DNA of 41,884 bases from Acidobacteriota bacterium. GTDB lineage: Bacteria > Acidobacteriota > Vicinamibacteria > Vicinamibacterales > JAHECP01. Below, one piece after another: positions 1-7,286 of this stretch. The first letter of the stretch is position 1. Each line of letters begins with the position of its first letter. A program made the translations under genes and the position numbers. Under the pieces are notes generated by a model. It had not been told where the DNA came from. It worked only from the letters and a program-made list of their open reading frames with translations, and did not search any database. The DNA lies in NCBI GenBank assembly GCA_024641665.1, contig JAHECP010000037.1, positions 1-41,884 of the forward strand. The letters run 5' to 3'.

Positions 1-1197
1 CGCCACGCCGGCCTCGGTGCCGGGCTCGGCCGGCGGCGGCGTCTGCGCCCGCGCCCGGAGCAGCGGCACGACGGCCTCGCGCCGCTCGGACGGCAGCTCG
101 AGGCGGTCGAGCGCCGCCGACAGCACCTCGGGCGCCGCCGTCTCGAGGTCGAGCAGCAGGCACAGCGACTCGGCCAGGTCCACGTCCGGGAAGTCCTTCA
201 GGACGGCGCCGTCCACGCGGCCCTCGAGCAGTCCCGGCAGGATCGTGCGGCGGAGGAGCGCCGTTCGGCGTTCGGGCCTCAGCTCGAGCACCGCGCGGGC
301 GAGCCGCGCGAAGAGCAGCCGCGCCAGCCGGGCGTCGAGCGACGCGAAGAGCGTGGCCACCTCGCTGAACTTCCGCTCGAGCGCCGCGCCGCGGGCGTCG
401 GGTTCGGACGTCTCGTCGTCGGTCAGCCGCAGCAGCATCGTCGCCACGTCGGCCGGGTCCTCGACGAGCAGGGCGAGGTCGACGAGCGAGACGGTCTCGA
501 GGCCCGAGGCCGGGTCGAGCCGCACCCAGCCCTTGCCCGGCGGGTAGCGGTACGCGACCGGCCCGCCGCCGGCGAGCAGCGCGTCGCGGCGCTGGCGCTC
601 GCGCCCGACGATGTCGCACAGCGCGGGGAGCGGCGCGCCGAGGTCGAGCACCTCGGGCCGGTGCGCCTGGCCGGCGACGATCTTGTCCACGCCGTGCTCG
701 ACGAGCAGCTCCGCGAAGGTGAGCGCCCCGTCGGCCCGCTCGTCGAAGTCGAGCAGATCGGCGCAGAAGTGCGAGAGATCGCGAGGGCTGGCGCCGCGGT
801 CGATCGACAGCGACGCCACGCGGGCGTGATGCAGCCGGGACACCAGCTCCGGCTCGACGATCGTGCCGGCGCCGACGCCGACCTCGTCTACGAGCAGCTC
901 GCGCGGCGTGACCCGGAGCACGATCGGGTTCCGCCCCTGGTGCGAGCCGAGCGCCTTGTGGCAGGCCGCGAGTGCTTCGGCGCACAAGGGGCTGGTGGCC
1001 GGGTAGGTGTGGAACTGCCGGACCGCGCGCGCCAGCAGCTGCAGGAACTCGTCGAGCGCGTCCAGATCGGGTGGGCGCCAGGCCGGGGCCGCCTCCGGCG
1101 CAGCGACGGCTTGCAGGCGCGCCGCCGGCGCGCCGCCGCCGGCGCGCTCGACGCCGGTCTTGTAAGGCGGCCGGACAATATCGTAACCGGTACGCAT
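1..1197 (-). CDS. Helical-repeat (HEAT-like) hypothetical protein, C-terminus cut by window edge
   Basis: The reading frame is open from ATG at 1197 to the left edge, giving 399 codons without a stop. It is seen only on the minus strand and ends in frame at base 1. The N-terminal ~30 residues are Pro/Ala-rich. Residues ~45-130 form a helical domain containing FLQLLARAVRQFHTYPATS and a segment VTPRELLVDEVGVG. This arrangement is met in uncharacterised acidobacterial and deltaproteobacterial proteins that continue into HEAT repeats. The visible C-terminal half is Leu/Arg-rich helix throughout (for example LLFARLARAVLELRPERR). There is no signal peptide or membrane segment, so it is probably cytoplasmic. 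It is divergent from the TPR lipoprotein gene with 289 bases between. A specific function cannot be named. Confidence 0.72.
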   Translation of the reverse strand, partial: MRTGYDIVRPPYKTGVERAGGGAPAARLQAVAAPEAAPAWRPPDLDALDEFLQLLARAVRQFHTYPATSPLCAEALAACHKALGSHQGRNPIVLRVTPRELLVDEVGVGAGTIVEPELVSRLHHARVASLSIDRGASPRDLSHFCADLLDFDERADGALTFAELLVEHGVDKIVAGQAHRPEVLDLGAPLPALCDIVGRERQRRDALLAGGGPVAYRYPPGKGWVRLDPASGLETVSLVDLALLVEDPADVATMLLRLTDDETSEPDARGAALERKFSEVATLFASLDARLARLLFARLARAVLELRPERRTALLRRTILPGLLEGRVDGAVLKDFPDVDLAESLCLLLDLETAAPEVLSAALDRLELPSERREAVVPLLRARAQTPPPAEPGTEAGVA

Positions 1198-1486
1198 GGC
1201 CTCGGTCGCCGCGGTGCCCATCGCTCGTCGTGCCTCGCGCCTGCAATTCGACGTGGGTTCGCCCGTTCCGCGGGCCGCTCGCCTCCAGCCACCGTGCGCG
1301 GACCGGGCGTCGTTCGGACCGGTGTCGCTGAGGGCACTGGGCGAGACGCAAGAATCGGACCCGAGCCCGGCGGACGTCCCGGGGCCGCGCCGTATCGAGG
1401 ACCCGTCGCGCCGAACCGGTGTCCAACGTGGCAACACCCGAGGGCGTGTGCCCAATGAGCGTGCGAATGAACAGGAGGTGACGCCC

Positions 1487-3106
1487 GTGCCGGCGCATCC
1501 CGTTGGTCCCGGATCGATCGCGCCATCCGCTGGCTGGCGCCGTTTCGGTCTCGCCTTGCTCGGCGCGACGCTCGCCGCCTGCGCGCCGGCGCCGCCGCAC
1601 GTGGGACCCGGCCCCGATGTCGTCACGGCGCAGCGGGCGCTCGAACGAGCCGACGCGCTCGTGCGACAGGGGTGCTACCGCTGCCTCGAAGAGGCGCTGG
1701 AAACCTACACGCGGGTGGCGCGCGGACCGGTCGAGTCCGCGCGCGCCGGGCGCGAGGCGGTGCGCACGGCGCTGCTGCTCGCCCGCCGGCAGGACGAGCT
1801 TGGGCTGGCCACGCCGTCGTATCTCGACGAGGCGGACCGGCTGGCCGCGGAGCTCGGCCGGCCCGACGACTACGCGATGCTGCGCCAGGTGATCGAGGTG
1901 CTGCCCTCGCGGATTCCGTGGTCGGGCGACCTCGGCGATCTCACGGCCTATCGGCGCCGGCGCGCGCTCCTCGACGAGAACCTCGACGCCTGGCTGGCCG
2001 CGCTGCGCGCGGCCGCGCCCGGCGATCTCCTGTCCGCGTATCTCGCGATCGGCCTCGAGTGCTCGTTCCCGATCCAGCCCCCGCCGCCCGACCCGGAGAC
2101 ATGGCTCGCGGTCCATCCCGACACGCCGCTGCTGCTCTTTCCCGTGGCGACCTGCGCGAGCGGCGCGCGGCCCGAGCTGAAGGGCGTGCTGCTCGCCCAG
2201 GTGCCGCGCTTCTCCGAGGTCCGCTTCTTCATGGGCCAGGCGGCGCTCGGGCGGCGGCGGCTGCTCGAGGCCGAGACGCAGTACCTGACGGCGTACGCGG
2301 ACATCAAGGCGTGGCCGGTCCTGACGCTCGCGCTGGCCGACGTCGACCTGGCGATGGAGGAGTACGACCGCGCGGTGGAGTTCTACGACCTCACGCTCGG
2401 CTTCGTGCCGGCATCCCGGGAGGCGCGCTTCCGGAAGGCGAAGGCGCTGACCTACCTCGGCCGGCACGGCGAGGCCGTGGCCCTGCTCGACGCGCTGGTG
2501 GACGCCAACTGGTATCCGGGCGACTGCCGCTACTGGCGCGCGCTCAACCTCTATCAGCTGGGCGAGGTGGACAAGGCCTGGGACGACGTGCAGGCGGCGA
2601 AGAAGCTGAGCCCGACCGACGCGGACGTGTTCAAGCTGGCGGGCATCATCGCGCTCCGGCGCGACGACGTGCCCGCGGCGCACCACGACCTGGGGTACGT
2701 CCTCGAGCGGCGCCCGGACGACTGCGACGCGCGGTTCTACTTCGCGGGCGTCCGCTCGCTCGAGCGCGCGTGGCCCGAGTCAGCCGAGGGCTACGCGCGG
2801 GCAGGCGCGTGCTACGTCGAGGACGGGCGGGCGATCGAGGCGAAGATCGACGAGATCGGCCGTTCGTCGCTGACCGAGGACCGCAAGACGCGGCTCGTCG
2901 CGGCGAAGGAGCGGCAGCTCGCGACCAACGCCCTCCAGCAGGCGAAGTCCACCTACAACGCGGCGGCGGGCTACTTCAACGCGGGCGACAAGGAGACGGC
3001 GCGCGCGCTGGCGTCGAAGGTGGTCGCGCCACCCGACCTCGCGGCCGCCGCCGCGCGTCTGCTCGCGCGCATCGGCGGGAAGGACCCCTTCTCGGTTCGC
3101 CGTTGA
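1487..3106 (+). CDS. TPR-repeat lipoprotein
   Basis: GTG at 1487 is chosen because AGGAGG lies 8 bases upstream; the frame is open further upstream but that part does not look like protein. The product is 539 aa. It begins with a positively charged, hydrophobic signal segment ending in a lipobox L29-A-A-C32, so it is expected to be exported and lipid-anchored at Cys32. After a Pro-rich linker the rest is helical. Residues ~240-420 read as tetratricopeptide repeats (for example LALADVDLAMEEYDRAVEFYDLTL and RALNLYQLGEVDKAWDDVQAA). A CYRC pair follows the linker. TPR lipoproteins usually act as scaffolds for envelope complexes; the partner is unknown. The following protease-phospholipase gene starts 62 bases downstream on the same strand, so co-transcription is likely. 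Confidence 0.85.
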   Translation: MPAHPVGPGSIAPSAGWRRFGLALLGATLAACAPAPPHVGPGPDVVTAQRALERADALVRQGCYRCLEEALETYTRVARGPVESARAGREAVRTALLLARRQDELGLATPSYLDEADRLAAELGRPDDYAMLRQVIEVLPSRIPWSGDLGDLTAYRRRRALLDENLDAWLAALRAAAPGDLLSAYLAIGLECSFPIQPPPPDPETWLAVHPDTPLLLFPVATCASGARPELKGVLLAQVPRFSEVRFFMGQAALGRRRLLEAETQYLTAYADIKAWPVLTLALADVDLAMEEYDRAVEFYDLTLGFVPASREARFRKAKALTYLGRHGEAVALLDALVDANWYPGDCRYWRALNLYQLGEVDKAWDDVQAAKKLSPTDADVFKLAGIIALRRDDVPAAHHDLGYVLERRPDDCDARFYFAGVRSLERAWPESAEGYARAGACYVEDGRAIEAKIDEIGRSSLTEDRKTRLVAAKERQLATNALQQAKSTYNAAAGYFNAGDKETARALASKVVAPPDLAAAAARLLARIGGKDPFSVRR

Positions 3107-3168
3107 CTCCCGGCCGCGGCCCTACGAGAATGCGCGGGATCTCCATCCCAACGGCCAAGGAGGCTCCC

Positions 3169-5379
3169 GTGGCTCTCTTCGCCCCGCGCCCCGACTTCCA
3201 GTCGCTGTCGGTCAAGGATCTGCTCGACGCCCGGGATCACTACCACGTGCACCTCAGCCACCAGGAGAACGTGGTCGGCACCGCCATCGGCTTCTACCGG
3301 ATCCGCGCCAGGGACCCGGACGCGAAGAACCCCGACGCGCCGCACGTCAAGGGCCGCGAGGAGCCCCGCACGCTCGGGAACACCGTGGTGCGCACGTGGA
3401 GCTGGCCCTGCGTGCTGGTGTTCGTCGACGAGTGGCGGCCGCTCGCCGCGCTGCGCCGCACGCCCGAGGACGTGGTGCCGTCGCGCCTCTACCTGCCCGA
3501 CGGCCGCGTGGTGCCGACCTGCGTCATCTATGCCCCTCGGGGCGACCGCCCGTCGGGCAGCCTCACGCGCCTCACGTTCCCGCGGGGGGCCATCGGCGGC
3601 GGCTATCCCGTCCTGACCGACGTGCAGGGCCAGGAGCACGTCGGGTCGCTCGGCTGCCTCGTGAGCGACGGCGACGTCGTCTACGCGCTGACCAACCGGC
3701 ACGTCGTGGGCGAGCCGGGGCGGAAGGTCTATTCGGTGCTCCACGGCCAGCGGGTCGAGATCGGCGAGAGCGACCGGCGTCAGGTGGGCAAGCAGCCGTT
3801 CGCCGAGGTGTACCCCGGGTTCCCGGGCGCGGGGAGCTACTGCAACCTGGACGCCGGCCTCATCCGCGTGCACGACCTTCGCGCGTGGACCGCGCAGGTC
3901 TTCGGCGTGGGCGAGCTCGGACCGATCATCAACCTGAGCTCGGACAACATCACGCTGGATCTCATCGGCTGCAACGTGCGCGCGTTCGGCGCCGCCACGG
4001 GCGCCCTGACCGGCCAGATCGTCGGCCTCTTCTACCGCTACCGCACGCTCGCCGGCGTCGACTTCGTGGCCGACTTCCTCATCGGGCCGCGCGAAGGCCG
4101 CGCCGCGCCCGCCACGAGACCCGGCGACTCGGGCACCGTCTGGTGCTGGGATCCCGGGCCCGGCGAGGTCGCGCCCGCCGCCGGGGCGCCGGCGCGCGCC
4201 CCCACGCGACGGCCGCTCGCCATCCAGTGGGGCGGCGAGGTGCTGCTCGACGCCACCGGCCGCACCTCCACGCACTTCGCGCTCGCGACCAGCCTCAGCC
4301 AGGTGTGCCGCTACCTCGACGTGTCGGTGGTGCGCGACTGGGGCACTGGGCTCAGCGAGTACTGGGGAAAGGTCGGCCACTACAAGATCGCGGCCAAGGC
4401 GTGCGAGCTCGTCACGAGCAAGAAGCTCCGCACGCTGCTCATGGCTAACCGGGATCGCATCGGCGTCGTGGACGACGACCTCGTCGCGGGCAAGCTGCCG
4501 ATGAACAACCAGCCCGAGTTCGTCGCGCTCGCCGACGTCGCGGACCTCGTCTGGCGCACCACGCGCAAGAAGGACCAGGCCAACCACTTCGCCGACATGG
4601 ACCAGGCCGGCCAGGGCGCCTATGCCGATCACACGCTGCTCGACCTGTGGAAGACCGACCCGGTCAACCGCACGCCGCAGGCCTGGACGGCGTTCTACGA
4701 CGCGCTCGAGCAGGCGGAGGGGAAGCGAATCCAGGACAAGTACCGCGGCGCGCTGCCGTTCCGCGTGGCGGACATCTACGCCCGGCTGGTCGGGTTCCTG
4801 AAGGCCGGTGACGTCGAGCGCTTCGTCTGCGCCGCCGGCATCGTCGCGCACTACGTGGGCGACGCCTGCCAGCCGCTGCACGTGTCGTACCTGCACCACG
4901 GCCGGCCCGGTCACGAAGAGGAGTCGGACGTCCACTCCATCTACGAGACCAAGATGCTCGACCAGCGGGCCGCCGAGATGGTCGAGGGCGTGAACGCCCT
5001 GCTCGCGAAGGCCGGCGCCAGCCCGCCGGCCCTGCACGGGCCGGCCGAGGCGGCCGGTGCCGTCGTCGATCTCATGACGCGCACCTTGAACCTGATCCCG
5101 CCGATCGAGGTGATCGAGGCGTACAACGCCGAAGAGGGCAAGGCCCGGATCCCGCACATGTGGGACACGCTCGGCCCGCGCACCGTGCGCACGATCGCGA
5201 ACGGGTCGCAGGCGCTCGCCCGTCTCTGGCAGAGCGCGTGGAAGGAAGGCAAGGGCGACCGGATCGCCGCCGCGAAGCTGGCGGCCGTGGACACGAAGGC
5301 GTTGCGGACGCTCTACATGGACCGGTCGTTCCTCGAAGCGCAGTGGCTGCGCGAGATGGCATGGCCGCTGCTCCCGTAG
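3169..5379 (+). CDS. Trypsin-like peptidase fused to zinc phospholipase C / P1-nuclease-like domain
   Basis: GTG at 3169 follows AAGGAGG by 5 bases; the product is 736 aa. The N-terminal half has a chymotrypsin-fold catalytic triad: H178 in TNRHVVG, D228 in LDAGLIRV and S321 in PGDSGTVW. The C-terminal half carries the zinc-ligand pattern of the S1/P1 nuclease and bacterial zinc phospholipase C superfamily: W399-G-K-V-G-H404, Asp in ALADVADLV, H473 in NHFADMD, H561/D565/H571 in AHYVGDACQPLH, and H589...E593 in HSIYE. The final Glu matches phospholipase C rather than P1 nuclease, where it is Asp. No signal peptide is visible, although known members of the C-terminal family are secreted. W391 would also give the phospholipase C W1-H14 spacing. 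Substrate and location are unknown; the two domain assignments are firm. Confidence 0.85.
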   Translation: MALFAPRPDFQSLSVKDLLDARDHYHVHLSHQENVVGTAIGFYRIRARDPDAKNPDAPHVKGREEPRTLGNTVVRTWSWPCVLVFVDEWRPLAALRRTPEDVVPSRLYLPDGRVVPTCVIYAPRGDRPSGSLTRLTFPRGAIGGGYPVLTDVQGQEHVGSLGCLVSDGDVVYALTNRHVVGEPGRKVYSVLHGQRVEIGESDRRQVGKQPFAEVYPGFPGAGSYCNLDAGLIRVHDLRAWTAQVFGVGELGPIINLSSDNITLDLIGCNVRAFGAATGALTGQIVGLFYRYRTLAGVDFVADFLIGPREGRAAPATRPGDSGTVWCWDPGPGEVAPAAGAPARAPTRRPLAIQWGGEVLLDATGRTSTHFALATSLSQVCRYLDVSVVRDWGTGLSEYWGKVGHYKIAAKACELVTSKKLRTLLMANRDRIGVVDDDLVAGKLPMNNQPEFVALADVADLVWRTTRKKDQANHFADMDQAGQGAYADHTLLDLWKTDPVNRTPQAWTAFYDALEQAEGKRIQDKYRGALPFRVADIYARLVGFLKAGDVERFVCAAGIVAHYVGDACQPLHVSYLHHGRPGHEEESDVHSIYETKMLDQRAAEMVEGVNALLAKAGASPPALHGPAEAAGAVVDLMTRTLNLIPPIEVIEAYNAEEGKARIPHMWDTLGPRTVRTIANGSQALARLWQSAWKEGKGDRIAAAKLAAVDTKALRTLYMDRSFLEAQWLREMAWPLLP

Positions 5380-5438
5380 GGCCGGCTGAAGCCGGCCCTC
5401 CAGAGGGTCGGCTGTGGCGGCCGGCTTCAGCCGGCCCG
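5378..5438. repeat. Paired GCCGGC palindromes at the 3' end of the peptidase-phospholipase gene
   Basis: Two inverted copies of a palindrome. The first (5378-5399) has 9-bp arms AGGGCCGGC/GCCGGCCCT around a TGAA loop and includes part of the TAG stop. The second (5419-5437) is its reverse complement with a TTCA loop. There is no U-run after either, so rho-independent termination is doubtful. The core CCGGCTGAAGCCGG resembles the repeat at 36214-36300. Confidence 0.75.
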
Positions 5439-5445
5439 AACGACC

Positions 5446-5475
5446 TTGACGCAGTTATGAGCATATGTTCATAAT
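5446..5475 (+). promoter_or_regulatory. Predicted sigma70-type promoter of the DUF134-NifX operon
   Basis: TTGACG (5446-5451) and CATAAT (5470-5475) are separated by 18 bases, close to the consensus -35 and -10 boxes. The ATG of the DUF134 gene is 27 bases after the -10 box. This AT-rich patch stands out in a very GC-rich neighbourhood. Confidence 0.6.
5455..5474. promoter_or_regulatory. 20-bp near-palindromic operator overlapping the promoter
   Basis: TTATGAGCATATGTTCATAA equals its own reverse complement except for one symmetric pair (positions 7 and 14). It occupies the spacer and most of the -10 box of the predicted promoter. A dimeric regulator bound here would block RNA polymerase. The first gene downstream encodes a DNA-binding DUF134 protein, so autoregulation is the simplest inference. 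Confidence 0.6.
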
Positions 5476-5502
5476 AAAGACCGGTTCCGCACGGTTGGCG
5501 TC

Positions 5503-5883
5503 ATGCCGAGACCCCACTGCTGGCGTCGCGTCGAAGGCCACCCCATCGCGTCGGTGTTCAAGCCGGCGGGCATCCCCACGCACGCCCTCGACGTCGTCCT
5601 GATTACGCTCGACGAGTTCGAGGCCATTCGTCTCGCCGACCTCGACGGCCTCTACCAGGAGCAGGCGGCGGGGCGGATGGGCGTGTCGCGCCCAACCTTC
5701 GGGCGCATCCTCGAATCGGCGCGCGGCAAGCTCGCCGACGCGCTCGTCCACGGCAAGGCCCTGAAGATCGAAGGCGGCCCCGTCTACGCCGAGCCCAACC
5801 TGCCGGTCCGCTGCCGGACCTGCAAGCAGGAGTGGACCGGGCCGCCCGACGGCCCGATCGCCTGTCCGCGGTGTCATCCTTAA
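5503..5883 (+). CDS. DUF134 (UPF0251) family DNA-binding protein
   Basis: 126 aa. It starts MPRPHCWRRV and carries the family hallmark LDEFEAIRLADLDGLYQEQAA (~36-56), leading into a sigma-like helix-turn-helix at ~50-72 (MGVSRPTFGRILESAR). A C-terminal zinc ribbon has C104-x2-C107 and C121-x2-C124. DUF134 proteins are commonly found next to NifX/NifB-type iron-molybdenum-cofactor-binding proteins, as here, and are taken to be their regulators. The gene is first in an operon: the NifX-like gene begins 31 bases after its stop. No strong Shine-Dalgarno sequence precedes the ATG, and the leader is short. The palindrome at 5455-5474 is its likely own binding site. Confidence 0.88.
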   Translation: MPRPHCWRRVEGHPIASVFKPAGIPTHALDVVLITLDEFEAIRLADLDGLYQEQAAGRMGVSRPTFGRILESARGKLADALVHGKALKIEGGPVYAEPNLPVRCRTCKQEWTGPPDGPIACPRCHP

Positions 5884-5914
5884 TCCGTCCGTCATACCGA
5901 GGAGATCCGTCATC

Positions 5915-6316
5915 ATGCATGTCTGCATTCCCGTCACCGAGAACAACGGCCTTCAGAGCCGGACCAGCGATCACTTCGGCTCGGCGCCCTTCTTCATGAT
6001 CGTGGACACCGACAGCGGCGCCTGCCGGGCGGTCGCCAATGGCGACCACCACCACCGGCACGGCGCGTGCCAGCCGCTCGCGGCCCTCGCCGGCGAGCGG
6101 GTGGACGGGTTCGTCGTGAAGGGCATCGGGCGCGGCGCGCTGGCCCGGCTCCAGGAGGCCAGCATCCAGGTGCTGCTCTCCGACTCGCCGACCGTTGCGG
6201 ACGCCGTCGCGGCGCTCGGCTCCGGCCGCCTGCGCTCCGTGTCGATCGAGGGGGCCTGCGGCGGTCGCGGACACGGTCAGGCGCACGCGCACGGGTGTCA
6301 CGGAGCGGGTCAGTGA
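5915..6316 (+). CDS. NifX-like dinitrogenase iron-molybdenum cofactor-binding family protein
   Basis: 133 aa, preceded by CGAGGAG. The fold signature is clear: MHVCIPVTENNGLQS at the start, then SDHFGSAPFFMIVD, and a central VDGFVVKGIGRGALARLQ. These small proteins bind iron-sulfur or Fe-Mo clusters. In non-nitrogen-fixing bacteria their role is poorly known. The C-terminus (113-133) is a His/Gly/Cys-rich tail (GHGQAHAHGCHG) and a second His cluster HHHRHGAC lies near residue 48, both suggesting metal binding. No nitrogenase gene is present in the window. It lies between the DUF134 regulator and the CGGC-domain gene, 34 bases from the latter. Confidence 0.87.
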   Translation: MHVCIPVTENNGLQSRTSDHFGSAPFFMIVDTDSGACRAVANGDHHHRHGACQPLAALAGERVDGFVVKGIGRGALARLQEASIQVLLSDSPTVADAVAALGSGRLRSVSIEGACGGRGHGQAHAHGCHGAGQ

Positions 6317-6350
6317 GCCACGCGGCCATCCGCCGCCAGGGAGACACCAC

Positions 6351-6797
6351 ATGAGCGAACCGGTTCGCATCGGCATCATCATTTGCGATCGCTACCGCAC
6401 CTGCGCCGGGGGCAAATGCCTCCGCGCACTCCACGCCCGGGAGGGCGCGTTCGCCGCGTACGCAGATCGGGAGGTGCAGCTGGTGGGGTGGACGACGTGC
6501 GCCGGGTGCCCCGGCGGGAACATCGAGTACGCGCCGGAGGAGATGAAGAAGAACGGCGCGGAGGTCATCCACCTGGCCACGGGGTTCCTCGTCGGCTATC
6601 CGCCGTGCCCCCACCTCGAGTACTTCCGCACCTTCATCAAGGAGAAGTACGGGATCCCGGTGGTCTTCGGCACGCATCCCATCCCGCAGAAGTACTTCCT
6701 GACGCACGCGCAGTGCGGGACGTGGTGCGGCGACACGTGGAAGGACGCGCTCCAGCCCACGCTGGCCGACGAGCGCACGCGGCTCGCGTATGACTAG
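6351..6797 (+). CDS. CGGC-domain protein
   Basis: 148 aa. ATG at 6351 is preceded by CAGGGAGA; an open frame extends upstream but overlaps the NifX-like gene. The sequence has the conserved cysteine layout of CGGC-domain (DUF1847-related) putative metal-binding proteins: C12, C18, C23 (CAGGKC), C50/C53 in TTCAGCPGGN, a PPCPHLEYF segment, and QCGTWCG near the end. The central part VIHLATGF alternates strand and helix as in a small alpha/beta fold. It probably binds a metal or cluster in the cytoplasm. Its stop codon lies inside the next gene (8-base overlap), which argues for translational coupling with the thioesterase. Confidence 0.82.
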   Translation: MSEPVRIGIIICDRYRTCAGGKCLRALHAREGAFAAYADREVQLVGWTTCAGCPGGNIEYAPEEMKKNGAEVIHLATGFLVGYPPCPHLEYFRTFIKEKYGIPVVFGTHPIPQKYFLTHAQCGTWCGDTWKDALQPTLADERTRLAYD

Positions 6798-7257
6798 CGA
6801 GCTGTTGGCGCCCGAGCATCCGGCCGCCGCGCCGCCGGCGGCCGGCGATCTCCGCGCGCGCGTGCACCCGCGCTGCGTCGTGTGCAGCGCCTCGAACGCC
6901 CGCGGTCTCGGTCTGCGGGTCACGCCGCTCGCCGACGGCAGCGTGCGGGCGGAGTGCGACTGCGGCGAGGCGTTCGAGGGCTATCCCGGCACGCTCCACG
7001 GCGGCATGGTGTGCGCGCTCTTCGACGGGGCGATGGCGAACTGCCTGTTCGAGGCCGGCGTGGTGGCGCGGACCGCGTCCATCTCGGTGCGGTTCCGGCA
7101 TGCGGTCCGGACCGGGACGCCCGCGACGATCGTGGCGCGCATCACGCGCGGCCGCGGACGGCTCCACGAGCTGACGGCCGCGCTCTCCCAGGACGGCGAG
7201 CTCCGGGTCGAGGCGACGGGGAAGTTCCTGGAGGATCGGACGGGCCGCGAGCCCTGA
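6790..7257 (+). CDS. PaaI-type hotdog-fold thioesterase
   Basis: 155 aa, overlapping the CGGC gene by 8 bases. The hotdog acyl-CoA thioesterase core is recognisable: GYPGTLHGG with H70-G-G, then ALFDGAMANCLFE with D79, and strands SISVRFRHAVRTGTPATIVARI. An N-terminal CVVC pair (C29, C32) and a CDC motif precede the fold. Similar proteins hydrolyse acyl- or aryl-CoA thioesters in the cytoplasm; the substrate here is unknown. It is last in the four-gene run starting at 5503. Its association with a metal/redox cluster may be incidental. Confidence 0.85.
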   Translation: MTSELLAPEHPAAAPPAAGDLRARVHPRCVVCSASNARGLGLRVTPLADGSVRAECDCGEAFEGYPGTLHGGMVCALFDGAMANCLFEAGVVARTASISVRFRHAVRTGTPATIVARITRGRGRLHELTAALSQDGELRVEATGKFLEDRTGREP

Positions 7258-7283
7258 GCCCTGAGCCTCTGAGCCCTGAGCTC
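7249..7283. repeat. Short GAGCCCT tandem repeat between convergent genes
   Basis: About five imperfect heptamers GAGCCCT/GAGCCTC run through the thioesterase TGA stop into the gap before the convergent MFS gene. There is no hairpin with a U-run. Confidence 0.6.
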
Positions 7284-7286
7284 GCG

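Noticed and set aside
2971-5157. 728-codon minus frame opposite the protease-phospholipase gene
   Set aside because: Repetitive V/R/H/D composition and no motif, whereas the plus strand shows two complete catalytic sites.
5915-6316. Nitrogen-fixation island
   Set aside because: Only a NifX-like small protein is present, with no nifHDK, nifB or nifEN. Such proteins are common outside nitrogen fixers.
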